From assembly GCA_963646285.1 (NCBI GenBank), contig CAVIWF010000030.1:1-29746 (forward strand): a DNA stretch of 29,746 bases. The letters are read 5' to 3'. Position 1 is the first letter of the stretch. Every line of letters starts with the position of its first letter. The DNA comes from CAKUFA01 sp963646285. Its GTDB lineage: Bacteria > Bacillota > Clostridia > Christensenellales > Aristaeellaceae. Position numbers and translations under genes: made by a program. Positions 15,398-22,593 of this stretch are shown piece by piece. The notes under the pieces were generated by a model. It saw nothing but the letters and a program-made list of their open reading frames with translations, was not told the DNA's origin and searched no databases.

Positions 15398-15961
15398 TTA
15401 CCTGGTATCGGGCAGGGGTGCAAAGCCGTTATTTTCAACAAGTTCAGGCGTTTTCGGCTGCGCTGACGCTTCGTCAAGGAAAGATTGCCAGATGCGGGCA
15501 GCATCGTCGTCCCGGCAGCGAAGGGCGTGGGCGTAGACACGGAGGGTTGTGCTGGCGTCTTCATGCCCCATGCGGCTGGCGACGGCTACTGCATCGATGC
15601 CGTTGGCAAGCAGCGTGCTGGCATGGGTGTGCCGCAGGTCATGGAAGCGCACGCCTTCAAACCCGTGCGCATCGGCAAAGTGACGGAACCAGCGGCTGGG
15701 CGTATCGTGGTGCAGCTGCGCACCATTCCAGGCGTGGATGATCCAGCCTTCACCGACCCAGAGATGGGGGGCGGCACGCTTACAATCCTCCTGATAGGCA
15801 CGGGTCTGATCCAGCACCGCCATCATGCCGACGGGCAGTGCGATGATGCGCTCCCCTGCTTCGCTTTTCGGAGGACCCTCAAAGCTGCCGGTTTGCGGGG
15901 TGTACTTCACGGTGCGGCTGAACAGAATCCCGAGATAATGCAAAACACGTATTGACAACAC
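15398..15961 (-). pseudogene. Tyrosine recombinase (phage integrase), N-terminally truncated
   Basis: The open frame gives 187 residues with the C-terminal half of the catalytic domain. Visible are the beta-hairpin lysine region (GPPKSEAGERIIALP), the H-x-x-R box FHDLRHTHASTLLANG, RMGHEDASTTLRVYAH with the second His, and the nucleophile Tyr in RVYAHAL. The SAM-like core-binding domain and the first catalytic Arg (GLRRGE-type box) are missing; full-length relatives have about 370-400 residues. The first dozen codons overlap the hicA promoter and do not look like integrase, so the deletion junction lies near 15925-15960. It therefore cannot catalyse recombination. It is transcribed toward attL. 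Confidence 0.85.
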
Positions 15962-15980
15962 GTGTTTATTGTGCTATACT
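15945..15980 (+). promoter_or_regulatory. hicAB promoter with overlapping palindromic operator
   Basis: TTGACA (15952-15957), 17 bp, TATACT (15975-15980) is a near-consensus promoter. AACACGTGTT (15957-15966) is a perfect palindrome starting at the -35 edge, and a half copy ACACGT lies at 15945-15950. HicB proteins with RHH domains commonly repress their own promoters, so these are likely HicB sites (inferred). Confidence 0.7.
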
Positions 15981-16004
15981 GTTCCTTGTCAGGAGGTGGC
16001 AGGG

Positions 16005-16184
16005 ATGCCGATGACCGCACAGGAAGCCATTCGACGGCTGAAGCGGGAGGGTTGGCAGGAGGTACGGCAGAGCGGATCGCACAAGCAATTCGTAAAGGAT
16101 GGCAAGCGCATCACGGTGCCGGATCACCGGGGCGACCTGAAGCCCGGCGTAGAACGGGACATTAAGACAAAGGCTGGATGGTGA
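16005..16184 (+). CDS. hicA: HicA toxin, mRNA interferase
   Basis: A 59-residue HicA-family toxin with a dsRBD-like fold. The motif SGSHKQFVKDGKRITVPDH contains the catalytic His26 and is intact, as are the N-terminal helix (AQEAIRRLKREGW) and the C-terminal KPGVERDIKTKAG. It would cut mRNA when not held by HicB. The start at 16005 follows AGGAGG with good spacing; the ATG two codons later is possible. hicB follows after 50 bp. Both genes appear complete, in contrast to the decayed genes around them, consistent with selection through addiction. Confidence 0.93.
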   Translation: MPMTAQEAIRRLKREGWQEVRQSGSHKQFVKDGKRITVPDHRGDLKPGVERDIKTKAGW

Positions 16185-16196
16185 TTCATCCAGCCT
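16171..16196 (+). other. Strong hairpin spanning the hicA stop codon
   Basis: AGGCTGGATG / CATCCAGCCT is a perfect 10-bp stem with a 6-nt loop; the hicA TGA (16182-16184) is in the loop. No T-run follows directly, so it is not a standard terminator. It may tune expression of toxin versus antitoxin or protect mRNA ends. Confidence 0.6.
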
Positions 16197-16234
16197 GCCT
16201 CCTGACGCTTTTTTGTGAGAAAGGAGCAGAAGTC

Positions 16235-16645
16235 ATGACCAGACCCAGCAAGTACACCTTTTTAGCGGTGTTCACCAAGGAAGAGGATGGCGGATACAGC
16301 GTGCGCTTCCCTCAGTTGGATGGCTGCTATACCCAGGGAGACACCTTCGAGGACGCACGGCAGATGGCTGCGGATGCCATGAGCCTGCACCTGTACGGCA
16401 TGGAGCAGGATGGGGAGACCATTCCCACGCCGAATCTTGACATGCAGGCACCCAAAGGGGGGATGGTGGTACCTGTGACCGCATGGATGACCCCCTTCCG
16501 GGAGGAAATGGAGAACCGGGCAGTGAAGAAGACGCTGACCATTCCCGCCTGGCTGAACGAAGCAGCGGAAAAGCACGGCGGCGTGAACTACAGCCAGATT
16601 CTTCAAAGCGCACTGAAGGACTACCTGGGCGTGTATCACCCGTAA
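16235..16645 (+). CDS. hicB: HicB antitoxin with C-terminal RHH-type domain
   Basis: A 136-residue antitoxin. The N-terminal partially degraded RNase-H-like domain is clear (YTFLAVFTKEEDGGYSVRFP, LDGCYTQGDTFEDARQMA). The C-terminal 40 residues (RAVKKTLTIPAWLNEAAEKH, then NYSQILQSALKDYL) form a ribbon-helix-helix-like DNA-binding domain. It neutralises HicA and most likely represses the hic promoter. AAGGAG precedes the ATG at 16235. The unit ends in a strong terminator. Confidence 0.93.
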   Translation: MTRPSKYTFLAVFTKEEDGGYSVRFPQLDGCYTQGDTFEDARQMAADAMSLHLYGMEQDGETIPTPNLDMQAPKGGMVVPVTAWMTPFREEMENRAVKKTLTIPAWLNEAAEKHGGVNYSQILQSALKDYLGVYHP

Positions 16646-16676
16646 CACCAAAAGCGCACACGTGGACGCTTTTCAA

Positions 16677-16704
16677 AGAGTTGGAGAATTCCAGCTCTTT
16701 TTCT
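16677..16704 (+). terminator. Terminator of the hicAB unit
   Basis: AGAGTTGGA / TCCAGCTCT folds into a 9-bp stem (one G-U pair) with a 4-nt loop, followed by a T-rich tract. A weaker 7-bp hairpin (16650-16673) precedes it. Confidence 0.8.
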
Positions 16705-16715
16705 TTGTAAAGGTA

Positions 16716-16760
16716 TTGACTTTCTGCATTCCAGTATGTTATTATTGGAATGCAGAAAGT
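16716..16760 (+). promoter_or_regulatory. Promoter and large inverted-repeat operator of the small RHH gene
   Basis: TTGACT (16716-16721) and TATTAT (16740-16745) are 18 bp apart. A perfect inverted repeat with 15-bp arms, ACTTTCTGCATTCCA (16719-16733) and its complement (16746-16760), flanks the -10 with a 12-bp centre. The size suits two RHH dimers. The RHH gene begins 13 bp later, so autorepression is likely. Confidence 0.75.
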
Positions 16761-16772
16761 GAGGTGAATCTA

Positions 16773-16952
16773 TTGACTCCCCGAACAGGACGCCCAATAG
16801 AGGAAAATGCGAAGCGAACACAGATTGTTGTGCGGTTGGACAATGAGGATGTGCAGCGTTTAGAAGCGTGTGCAAAGAAGCTGAACCTAACCCGTGCAGA
16901 AACAATGCGCAAGGGGCTTCGCGCACTCTATGAAGGCATGAAAAAAGAGTAA
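16773..16952 (+). CDS. Small ribbon-helix-helix (CopG/Arc-like) DNA-binding protein
   Basis: A 59-residue protein. The start is TTG at 16773, placed by GAGGTG at the right distance; the in-frame GTG upstream is part of that ribosome site. The RHH fold spans about residues 16-58: beta strand QIVVRLDNED, helix DVQRLEACAKKLNLTR, helix AETMRKGLRALYEGM. Basic residues before the strand (GRPIEENAKRTQ) resemble those that contact DNA in this family. It is a complete one-gene cassette with promoter, operator and hairpin end. No toxin gene sits beside it, so it is either a lone regulator or the antitoxin of a lost pair. Confidence 0.82.
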   Translation: MTPRTGRPIEENAKRTQIVVRLDNEDVQRLEACAKKLNLTRAETMRKGLRALYEGMKKE

Positions 16953-16980
16953 CGTGCAATGCTTGGCGGCTTCACGTTAC
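16949..16980 (+). terminator. Possible terminator of the RHH gene
   Basis: GTAACGTG / CACGTTAC, a perfect 8-bp stem including the stop codon, followed by CCTTTC. The T-tract is weak. A second hairpin (CCCTTGT 17001-17007 / ACAAGGG 17025-17031) lies before the next gene. Confidence 0.45.
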
Positions 16981-17072
16981 CCTTTCGATGCCACAGGTCA
17001 CCCTTGTAGCAAATCCATTCTACCACAAGGGCGACCTCCTGACAACCCCCAAACACAAGGAGGAACGCAAAC

Positions 17073-17291
17073 ATGACCGAAAATCAGAAAAGCATTGCCT
17101 TAGAGCATCTGGAGCGTGTAGACGCACAGCTGCGATCGCTGGACACCACGCTGGAAGTGACCGCCATGGGCGCAGCGGCGATGGCGAACGGCGAGTATCT
17201 GGAAAACATCCTGAACTGCGTCCGCAGCTGCCTGCAAGCCATGCGGGACGAGATTGACGAAGCGGCCAGCACGGTGTTGACCGTCGCCTGA
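17073..17291 (+). CDS. Small helical protein of unknown function (phage-associated)
   Basis: A 72-residue protein that I do not recognise. It starts at ATG 17073 after AAGGAGG, with an eight-base spacer. It appears fully helical: a first amphipathic helix (SIALEHLERVDAQLRSLDTT), an Ala/Met-rich middle and a second helix (ENILNCVRSCLQAMRDEIDE). Two cysteines lie in that helix. A helical hairpin or small coiled-coil dimer is likely. It sits directly before the tape measure gene, where tail assembly chaperones are normally found, but it does not resemble them, and a strong terminator separates the two genes. It may be a small accessory (moron) gene. Confidence 0.7.
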   Translation: MTENQKSIALEHLERVDAQLRSLDTTLEVTAMGAAAMANGEYLENILNCVRSCLQAMRDEIDEAASTVLTVA

Positions 17292-17306
17292 CGGCAAGGA
17301 ACGCGA

Positions 17307-17342
17307 AAGCGTCGTACCTCGAAAGGGGTGCGGCGCTTTTTT
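17307..17342 (+). terminator. Terminator between the small gene and the tape measure gene
   Basis: AAGCGTCGTACC / GGTGCGGCGCTT forms a 12-bp RNA stem with two G-U pairs and an 8-nt loop, followed by a T-run to 17342. It isolates the tape measure gene from upstream transcription. Confidence 0.85.
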
Positions 17343-17365
17343 GATACCCAGAAGGAGGGAGAATC

Positions 17366-20300
17366 ATGGCAGAGGGTGGTATCCAAACAGAAGTCAAAGT
17401 GTTGGGCGACAAACAGTATAAAGCTGCACTGTCCGACATCACGAGACAGCTGACGGTGCTGAACACGGACATGGCTGCCAGCCAGAGCGCCTTTGCCGGG
17501 CAGGCGGACAGCATGGAAGCCCTGCAGAGCAAGCTGCAAAGCCTGCAAGCCATCTATGCTGCCCACCAGCAGAAGGTGCAGCTGATTGCCGAGAAGCTGG
17601 CGCAAGCCAAGCAGGAATACGGCGAGAACTCCAAGCAGGCGGACAACCTGCAAATCGCCCTGAACCGGGCAACCACCGCCATGAACAAGGTGGGCAGCGA
17701 AATCACCACCACGGAAAGTGCGCTGAGTGGCATGCAGTCTTCCAGCGAAGAAGCGGAAGAGAGCATGGACGACCTGGCTGCCCAGACCGAGGAACAGGCC
17801 GATGCCAGCAGCGACCTGGCAGACGCAGCGGGAAAGGCGGGGGATGCGGTCAAAAAAGAGGGCAGCGAAGCAGAGCACGCAGAGGAAAAGAACAGCAAGC
17901 TGAAGGAAGCCCTGCAAAGCGCCGGCAGTGCAGCAAGCGGGGCACTGGTAGCCGGATGCAAGGCGGCGGCGGTGGCCATGGCTGCCATGGGCGCAGCAGC
18001 AGCGGCGGCAGTGGCAGCCTCCTTCGACATGGCCAAGGGCGCAGGCACCTATGCTGACGATCTGCTGACCCTGTCCACCCAGACAGGCGTGAGCGCCCAA
18101 CGGCTGCAAGAATGGAGCTACGCCAGCAACTTCATCGACACATCCGTGGAGCGGGTCAGCGACAGCATGAAGGACCTGTCCAAGCACATGGCGGAGGGCT
18201 TTGCGGACTCCAGCGGCGCAGCGTACGAGAACTTCGTGAAGCTGGGCGTATCCATCACGGACTTTGACGGCAACATGCGGAGCACGGAGGACGTGTTCTT
18301 TGACGCCATTGATGCGCTGCACAACATGGAGGCCGGTGCGGAGCGGGATGCGCTGGCCATGGAGCTGTTCGGCGACAGCGCACGGGAGCTGAATCCGCTG
18401 ATTGAGGCAGGCAGTGCGGCATGGCGGGAAATGGGACAGGAAGCCCAGGCCATGGGCACGGTGTTCAGCGATGAGAACCTGGCCAAGATGGGTGCCTTTG
18501 ACGACAGCATGCAGCGCTTCACGTCCACAGGGGAAGCCCTGAAGAACAGCATCGGCCTGGTGATGATCCCTGCCTTCCAGCCCCTGGTGGACACGGCGAC
18601 CAGCGCCATGGGGCAGGTGGCCGTTGCCCTGCAGGACGGGCTGGAGCCGGATGAGCTGCCGGAGATTCTGGGCGGCCTGCTGGACACGGTAAGCAGCGCC
18701 CTGGACGACATCGCCGGGCTGATTGAGGGAGCGCTGCCCGTGGTATCGGCGGCGGTGACTCAGGTGGCCGGAGCACTGGCGGAGCGTCTGCCGGGGCTTT
18801 TGACCAAGCTGCTGCCCGCCGCCATGCAGCTGCTGAACGGCGTGGTGAGCGCCATTACCGCCAACATCGGACCGATTACGACCCTGGCGACCACACTGGT
18901 GCAGAGCCTTGCCAGCCTGCTGAGCGAGAACGCCGGGGCACTGGCGGACAGCGCCCTGACCCTGATTGACGGGCTGGTGGACGGCATTCTGGCCGTGCTG
19001 CCGGAATTGCTGAGTGCGGGCATCACCATCGTGGTGAAGCTGGCGGCCGGACTGATTGCCGGCATCCCGAAGCTGGTGGCCAAGCTGCCGGAAATCGTGG
19101 GAGCCATCTGGGACGGGCTGGTGTCCACCGACTGGGGACAGGCAGGCAGCGACATCCTGAACGGTGTACTGGAAGGGCTGGCGGGCATTGGCACCTCCAT
19201 CCTTGACCTGCTGGGCATTCCGGCAGACACCGGGCTGGCGGATGCCTGGGCAAGCTTTTCCGGGGGCATCCGGGACGCCATCACGGGCATCCTGAGCGGC
19301 ATTGGCGGCTTCCTGGGCAGTCTGCTGAACCCGCCGGGCGAAGACGAGCAGGGCAGCATCGGCGGCTTGTGGGAGAGCTTCGCAAGCACGGTCAGCACCA
19401 CCATTCGCGGGGTGCTGGACAGCATCACGGCCTTCTTCAGCAATCTGTTTAATCCCCCGGCAGAGGGCGACCAAGCCAAGCAGGCGCAGGAATGGGGCAG
19501 CTTTGCGGAAACGCTGGTGGACACCATCGGCACAGCGCTGGAAGGGAGCATGGAGCTTGTCAGCGGCATCTTTACCGGTGGCAAGGCAGCCATTGAGTCC
19601 TTCCCCTGGGAAGACGTGGGCGAAAAGCTGGGGGTGCTGGCAGGGAAAATTGCCGTGTTTTCGGTGGAAGCCCTCAGCGGGGTGTTTGACGCAGGCAGCG
19701 CAGCCATCGAGTCCTTCCCCTGGGAAGACGTGGGCACCAAACTGGGCGAAGTGGCAGGGCAGCTTGCGCTGCTGGGGCTGGAAGCCATCAGCGGGGTGTT
19801 TGACCTGGGCAGCGCCGCCATTGAATCCTTCCCCTGGCAGGATACCGGCACCAAGCTGGGCACCCTGGCAGGGCAGGTAACGGAAATCCCCCTGGACTAC
19901 CTCAGCGGTGTGTTTACAGGAGCAGATGCAGCCATTACCAAAATCAACTGGACACAGCTGGGCGAGAACGTGGCCATTCTGGTGAACGGGGTCACGGGGA
20001 TTCAGAAGGATGCCCTCAGTGCGATCTTCACCACCGCCGAAGAAGTTATCGAAGACATTGACTGGGCGGCGCTGGGCAACACGGTAGCGGACGGCCTGAG
20101 CCGTGCATGGGGCATTGTGGCAGGCATTGGCGACGTGGCGCTGGGTGTAGGCGAATCGGTGGTAGGCGCAGGCCAGCAGGGCGTGACGGCGCTGAAGAAC
20201 TGGATCAACAGCTGGAACACCGGCGACGCCGGAAGTGCAGCGGAAGCCGCAGGCAAGCAGATCGTAACAGACTTCAACGCCGGGGTGACCGGCACGCAAG

Positions 20301-21277
20301 CCGACCTGGTGAAGACGGCAGACGAAGCGGCGCAGGCCTTCCTGGACGGTATCAAGGCCACACTGAGCTTCCAGACCTTCCAGACCATTGGGCTGGATGC
20401 CATGGGCGGCATCGTCCACGGGTTCACCATGCTGGCCGCCGAGGCTGCCACCATGAGCGGCGATACAGCGCAGGGGCTATGCGATGCCGTGCTGGAAGTG
20501 TTGTCTGTGGATGAAGGCACTACCATCGGCAGCGACTATGCCGAGGCCATTGGCGCAGGGATGGACGACAAGCAGGGGCAGCTTGCCAGCAGTGGGAAAG
20601 CGACTGCACAGGCCGTTGCAAAAGCTGTGGATAACGTACTGAACGCCACTGCCAAGACCACCGGCGCAGCCTACACCATCAGCATCGCCCAGGGCATGCA
20701 GAACGGACGCAGCAGCGCCACCAGTGCCGCCACGGTGCTGGCGCGGGCCGTGACCACCACCCTGAGCAGCATGAACGGCACCTTTGAAAGCGTAGGCCGG
20801 AACATTGCAAGCGGCATTGCCCGAGGCATTGAAAGCGGCAGCAGCAGCATCCGATCGGCAGCCAAGTCGGCAGCGCAGGCAGCCTACAGGACGGCCTGCG
20901 ACACCCTGGGCATTCACAGCCCCAGCCGGGTCATGGCGCAGGTAGGTCAATTCTATTCCGAGGGCTTTGCCGGGGGCATTACGGATGGCATGGAACAGGT
21001 AAGCCGTGCGGTGCAGCAGCTGAGCGACGCCGCTGTGGGTGAAAGCGTGCAGCGCCTGCCTGCACAGCCGGTAAGCGTCACGGGGCCGGTGATTGACTAC
21101 GATGCGCTGGCGGAAGCAACGGTGCAGGCCATGCAGCGTGGTGGCGTTGGGGAAGCGTCCCTGTACGTGAACGGGCGCAAGATGAGCAACGAACTGGAAC
21201 CGGACGTGAGCCGAGCCACCTACAACCGGGCAGGACGCAGCGCCAAGGGGCGCACCAGCCGGATGGTGCTGGCATAA
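17366..21277 (+). CDS. Phage tail tape measure protein
   Basis: A 1303-residue tape measure protein, which sets siphophage tail length and is ejected with DNA. The N-terminal 200 residues are coiled-coil (QADSMEALQSKLQSLQAIYA and on). An Ala/Gly-rich hydrophobic segment (about 195-220) starts the family core, including TYADDLLTLSTQTGVSAQRL and GDSARELNPLIEAGS. The middle (about 400-620) is strongly hydrophobic and membrane-active in type. Residues about 742-931 hold five 38-residue repeats. The C-terminus has the usual GIHSPSRVMAQVGQFYSEGF block. At about 0.15 nm per residue the tail would be near 195 nm. The frame is fully open despite the decay around it. AGGAGGG precedes the ATG. No promoter is visible between the upstream terminator and the gene. 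Confidence 0.92.
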   Translation: MAEGGIQTEVKVLGDKQYKAALSDITRQLTVLNTDMAASQSAFAGQADSMEALQSKLQSLQAIYAAHQQKVQLIAEKLAQAKQEYGENSKQADNLQIALNRATTAMNKVGSEITTTESALSGMQSSSEEAEESMDDLAAQTEEQADASSDLADAAGKAGDAVKKEGSEAEHAEEKNSKLKEALQSAGSAASGALVAGCKAAAVAMAAMGAAAAAAVAASFDMAKGAGTYADDLLTLSTQTGVSAQRLQEWSYASNFIDTSVERVSDSMKDLSKHMAEGFADSSGAAYENFVKLGVSITDFDGNMRSTEDVFFDAIDALHNMEAGAERDALAMELFGDSARELNPLIEAGSAAWREMGQEAQAMGTVFSDENLAKMGAFDDSMQRFTSTGEALKNSIGLVMIPAFQPLVDTATSAMGQVAVALQDGLEPDELPEILGGLLDTVSSALDDIAGLIEGALPVVSAAVTQVAGALAERLPGLLTKLLPAAMQLLNGVVSAITANIGPITTLATTLVQSLASLLSENAGALADSALTLIDGLVDGILAVLPELLSAGITIVVKLAAGLIAGIPKLVAKLPEIVGAIWDGLVSTDWGQAGSDILNGVLEGLAGIGTSILDLLGIPADTGLADAWASFSGGIRDAITGILSGIGGFLGSLLNPPGEDEQGSIGGLWESFASTVSTTIRGVLDSITAFFSNLFNPPAEGDQAKQAQEWGSFAETLVDTIGTALEGSMELVSGIFTGGKAAIESFPWEDVGEKLGVLAGKIAVFSVEALSGVFDAGSAAIESFPWEDVGTKLGEVAGQLALLGLEAISGVFDLGSAAIESFPWQDTGTKLGTLAGQVTEIPLDYLSGVFTGADAAITKINWTQLGENVAILVNGVTGIQKDALSAIFTTAEEVIEDIDWAALGNTVADGLSRAWGIVAGIGDVALGVGESVVGAGQQGVTALKNWINSWNTGDAGSAAEAAGKQIVTDFNAGVTGTQADLVKTADEAAQAFLDGIKATLSFQTFQTIGLDAMGGIVHGFTMLAAEAATMSGDTAQGLCDAVLEVLSVDEGTTIGSDYAEAIGAGMDDKQGQLASSGKATAQAVAKAVDNVLNATAKTTGAAYTISIAQGMQNGRSSATSAATVLARAVTTTLSSMNGTFESVGRNIASGIARGIESGSSSIRSAAKSAAQAAYRTACDTLGIHSPSRVMAQVGQFYSEGFAGGITDGMEQVSRAVQQLSDAAVGESVQRLPAQPVSVTGPVIDYDALAEATVQAMQRGGVGEASLYVNGRKMSNELEPDVSRATYNRAGRSAKGRTSRMVLA
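19589..20158 (+). repeat. Five tandem 114-bp (38-residue) repeats in the tape measure gene
   Basis: Repeat starts are 19589, 19703, 19817, 19931 and 20045. The first three begin AIESFPW and share GxKLGxxAGQ and SGVF. Copy 4 begins AITKINW and copy 5 VIEDIDW, with progressive divergence. The consensus is A-I-E-x-x-x-W-x-x-x-G-x-x-x, then about 15 variable residues and SGVF. Such repeats in tape measure proteins scale with tail length. Confidence 0.85.
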
Positions 21278-21292
21278 GGAAGGAGGTGCGGC

Positions 21293-21811
21293 ATGAAGCT
21301 GAACGAAAGCGGGTTTACCTTTAACGGACGGCACTGCCGCCAGGACATGGGCTGCTGGTGGATTGAGAAGGACGGACACCCCATCAGCCCGGAGATTGAG
21401 CGGAACGAATACGAGATTGCAGGGGTATCGGGCAGCGTGCTGATGGCAGGGGAAACCCGGCAGGTGCTGAGCTTTTCCGGGACGCTGGTGATGGCGGACG
21501 AACCCAAGACCCAAACGGAAGCCCAGGCACGGCTGCGGACGCTGCTGGCCTGGCTGGACTGCGGACGGCAGCAGCTGATTTTCGACTACGAGCCGGAGGT
21601 CTACTATCTGGCGCAGGTGGACAAGAGCACCACCTGGAGCCTGAAAAACTGGTTTGGGGGCGAGCTGAGCGTGACCTTTACAGCCCAGCCCTACGCCTAC
21701 CAGGTGACGGCGCAGACGGGCACCACCATCACCAGCGGCACAACCGGGGACGTAACGGTGCAGGTGGACACCTTCCACGATGCGCCGCTGATGCTGACCG
21801 TGCGGCATTGA
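21293..21811 (+). CDS. Phage distal tail protein (Dit-like), C-terminally truncated
   Basis: A 172-residue product following the tape measure gene by 15 bp, after GGAAGGAGG. The N-terminal Dit region is recognisable (FNGRHCRQDMGCWWIEKDGH, then EIAGVSGSVLMAGETRQVLS), as is the segment typical of siphophage tail proteins (DCGRQQLIFDYEPEVYYLAQ, ELSVTFTAQPYAYQ). Family members usually continue for another 60-100 residues forming the outer galectin-like part. Here the frame stops right after the strand DAPLMLTV, exactly where a holin sequence begins in another frame. The stop is thus produced by a deletion junction. A working hub protein is unlikely. Confidence 0.8.
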   Translation: MKLNESGFTFNGRHCRQDMGCWWIEKDGHPISPEIERNEYEIAGVSGSVLMAGETRQVLSFSGTLVMADEPKTQTEAQARLRTLLAWLDCGRQQLIFDYEPEVYYLAQVDKSTTWSLKNWFGGELSVTFTAQPYAYQVTAQTGTTITSGTTGDVTVQVDTFHDAPLMLTVRH

Positions 21812-21990
21812 TCGGCGTGAGCATTGACCTGGGGGAAATCGGGGACAAGCTGCTGCAGGTGGTCAACGCCATCTTCACGGTGCTGGCGATCCTGGGCATC
21901 GTCACCGACCCGACAACCAACGGCACCGGCGACAGCGAGCGTGCACTGAGCTACACGCAGCCCTGGACGGATGACGACGGGGTGCAGTAA
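21808..21990 (+). pseudogene. phi-LC3-type holin, C-terminal fragment
   Basis: About 60 codons encode the end of a phi-LC3-family holin: SIDLGEIGDKLLQVVNAIFT, a membrane helix, and the signature GIVTDPTTNGTGDSERALSY. The usual N-terminal part (about 30-40 residues with the first membrane helix) is missing, because the sequence is joined to the distal tail gene near 21811. No ribosome site lies before it. A strong terminator follows the stop. Confidence 0.82.
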
Positions 21991-22003
21991 CTTCATACAG
22001 CAA

Positions 22004-22048
22004 GGCGGCAGCAGCTTCCCTGATGGGCGGCGGCTGCCGTCTTTTTTT
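22004..22048 (+). terminator. Terminator after the holin fragment
   Basis: GGCGGCAGC / GCTGCCGTC, a 9-bp stem with one G-U pair and a 20-nt loop that can fold further, followed by seven T's. It marks the end of the prophage late region. The 250 bp after it hold no gene I can support. Confidence 0.8.
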
Positions 22049-22300
22049 GTTGGATTCCAGCCATCGCAGAAAGAGAATGCGATAAATAGGGGTGCGGGCA
22101 ACGCGGGGGTGAGAAAGCGCACGAATTTTGAGCATTTCGGGCGCAGCGTAGGCATCAATATGGTTCGACTTGCAGGTGGACGCGAGAGAGTGAGGGGTAT
22201 CCCCCCCGGTGGAAAAGGAGTCAAAGAGGAGGGATACACCAGGAGAAGCTCAGGCGTTTGCACCGCGGCTCTTAAATAATTAGGGGGTGGGCTTATCCTA

Positions 22301-22409
22301 TGTGACAGTTTTCTTTGAATGTGACAGATAATAATTACAATGTGCCAGTTTTATAGAGGATACACATATAGAAGAAAAAATCATGCTACGATTGTGACGG
22401 TTGTGACAG
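22301..22409 (+). repeat. Cluster of TGTGACAG direct repeats
   Basis: Copies lie at 22301, 22320, 22341 (TGTGCCAG), 22393 (TGTGACGG) and 22402, all in the same orientation within an AT-rich stretch. TGTGACAGATAA occurs twice and TGTGNCAGTTTT twice. They could be remnants of the multiple terminal repeats of an IS21-family element, or arm-type sites for a recombination protein near attR. No transposase is present. Spacing is irregular, so it is not a CRISPR. Confidence 0.6.
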
Positions 22410-22489
22410 ATAACATATATAACCAAATTATTTCAGGAGCGAGCGCAAAGAATGCATCACGAAAAAGCGCAACCAAACAGCAGAAAACG

Positions 22490-22519
22490 TTGACAGCAGA
22501 AAATGCCGCATGATACAAT
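22490..22519 (+). promoter_or_regulatory. Strong promoter pointing at attR
   Basis: TTGACA (22490-22495), 18 bp, TACAAT (22514-22519), with extended -10 TG at 22511-22512. A ribosome site (AGCAGGAG) and ATG (22556) follow, but only nine codons and a stop (22586-22588) come before attR. The gene it once drove seems to be lost, or the RNA itself matters. Confidence 0.5.
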
Positions 22520-22593
22520 ACACACGTATTAGTGACGACAGACAAGCAGGAGACTATGAATATACCGACTACGCAGGTGCTGTCCTGAAGCGT

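Noticed and set aside
17084..20419. 1111-codon open frame antisense to the tape measure gene
   Set aside because: Composition (Gly/His/Gln/Arg-rich) is that of an antisense shadow of a GC-rich gene. It has no ribosome site and matches no family, while the + strand encodes a clear tape measure protein.
22049..22300. Frames in both directions between the holin terminator and the repeat cluster
   Set aside because: None has a ribosome site or a recognisable protein; residues look like translated non-coding DNA.
22301..22409. Repeat cluster considered as a CRISPR array
   Set aside because: Repeats are 8-12 bp with spacing of 9, 19, 21 and 52 bp; no 25-37-bp repeats, no cas genes.
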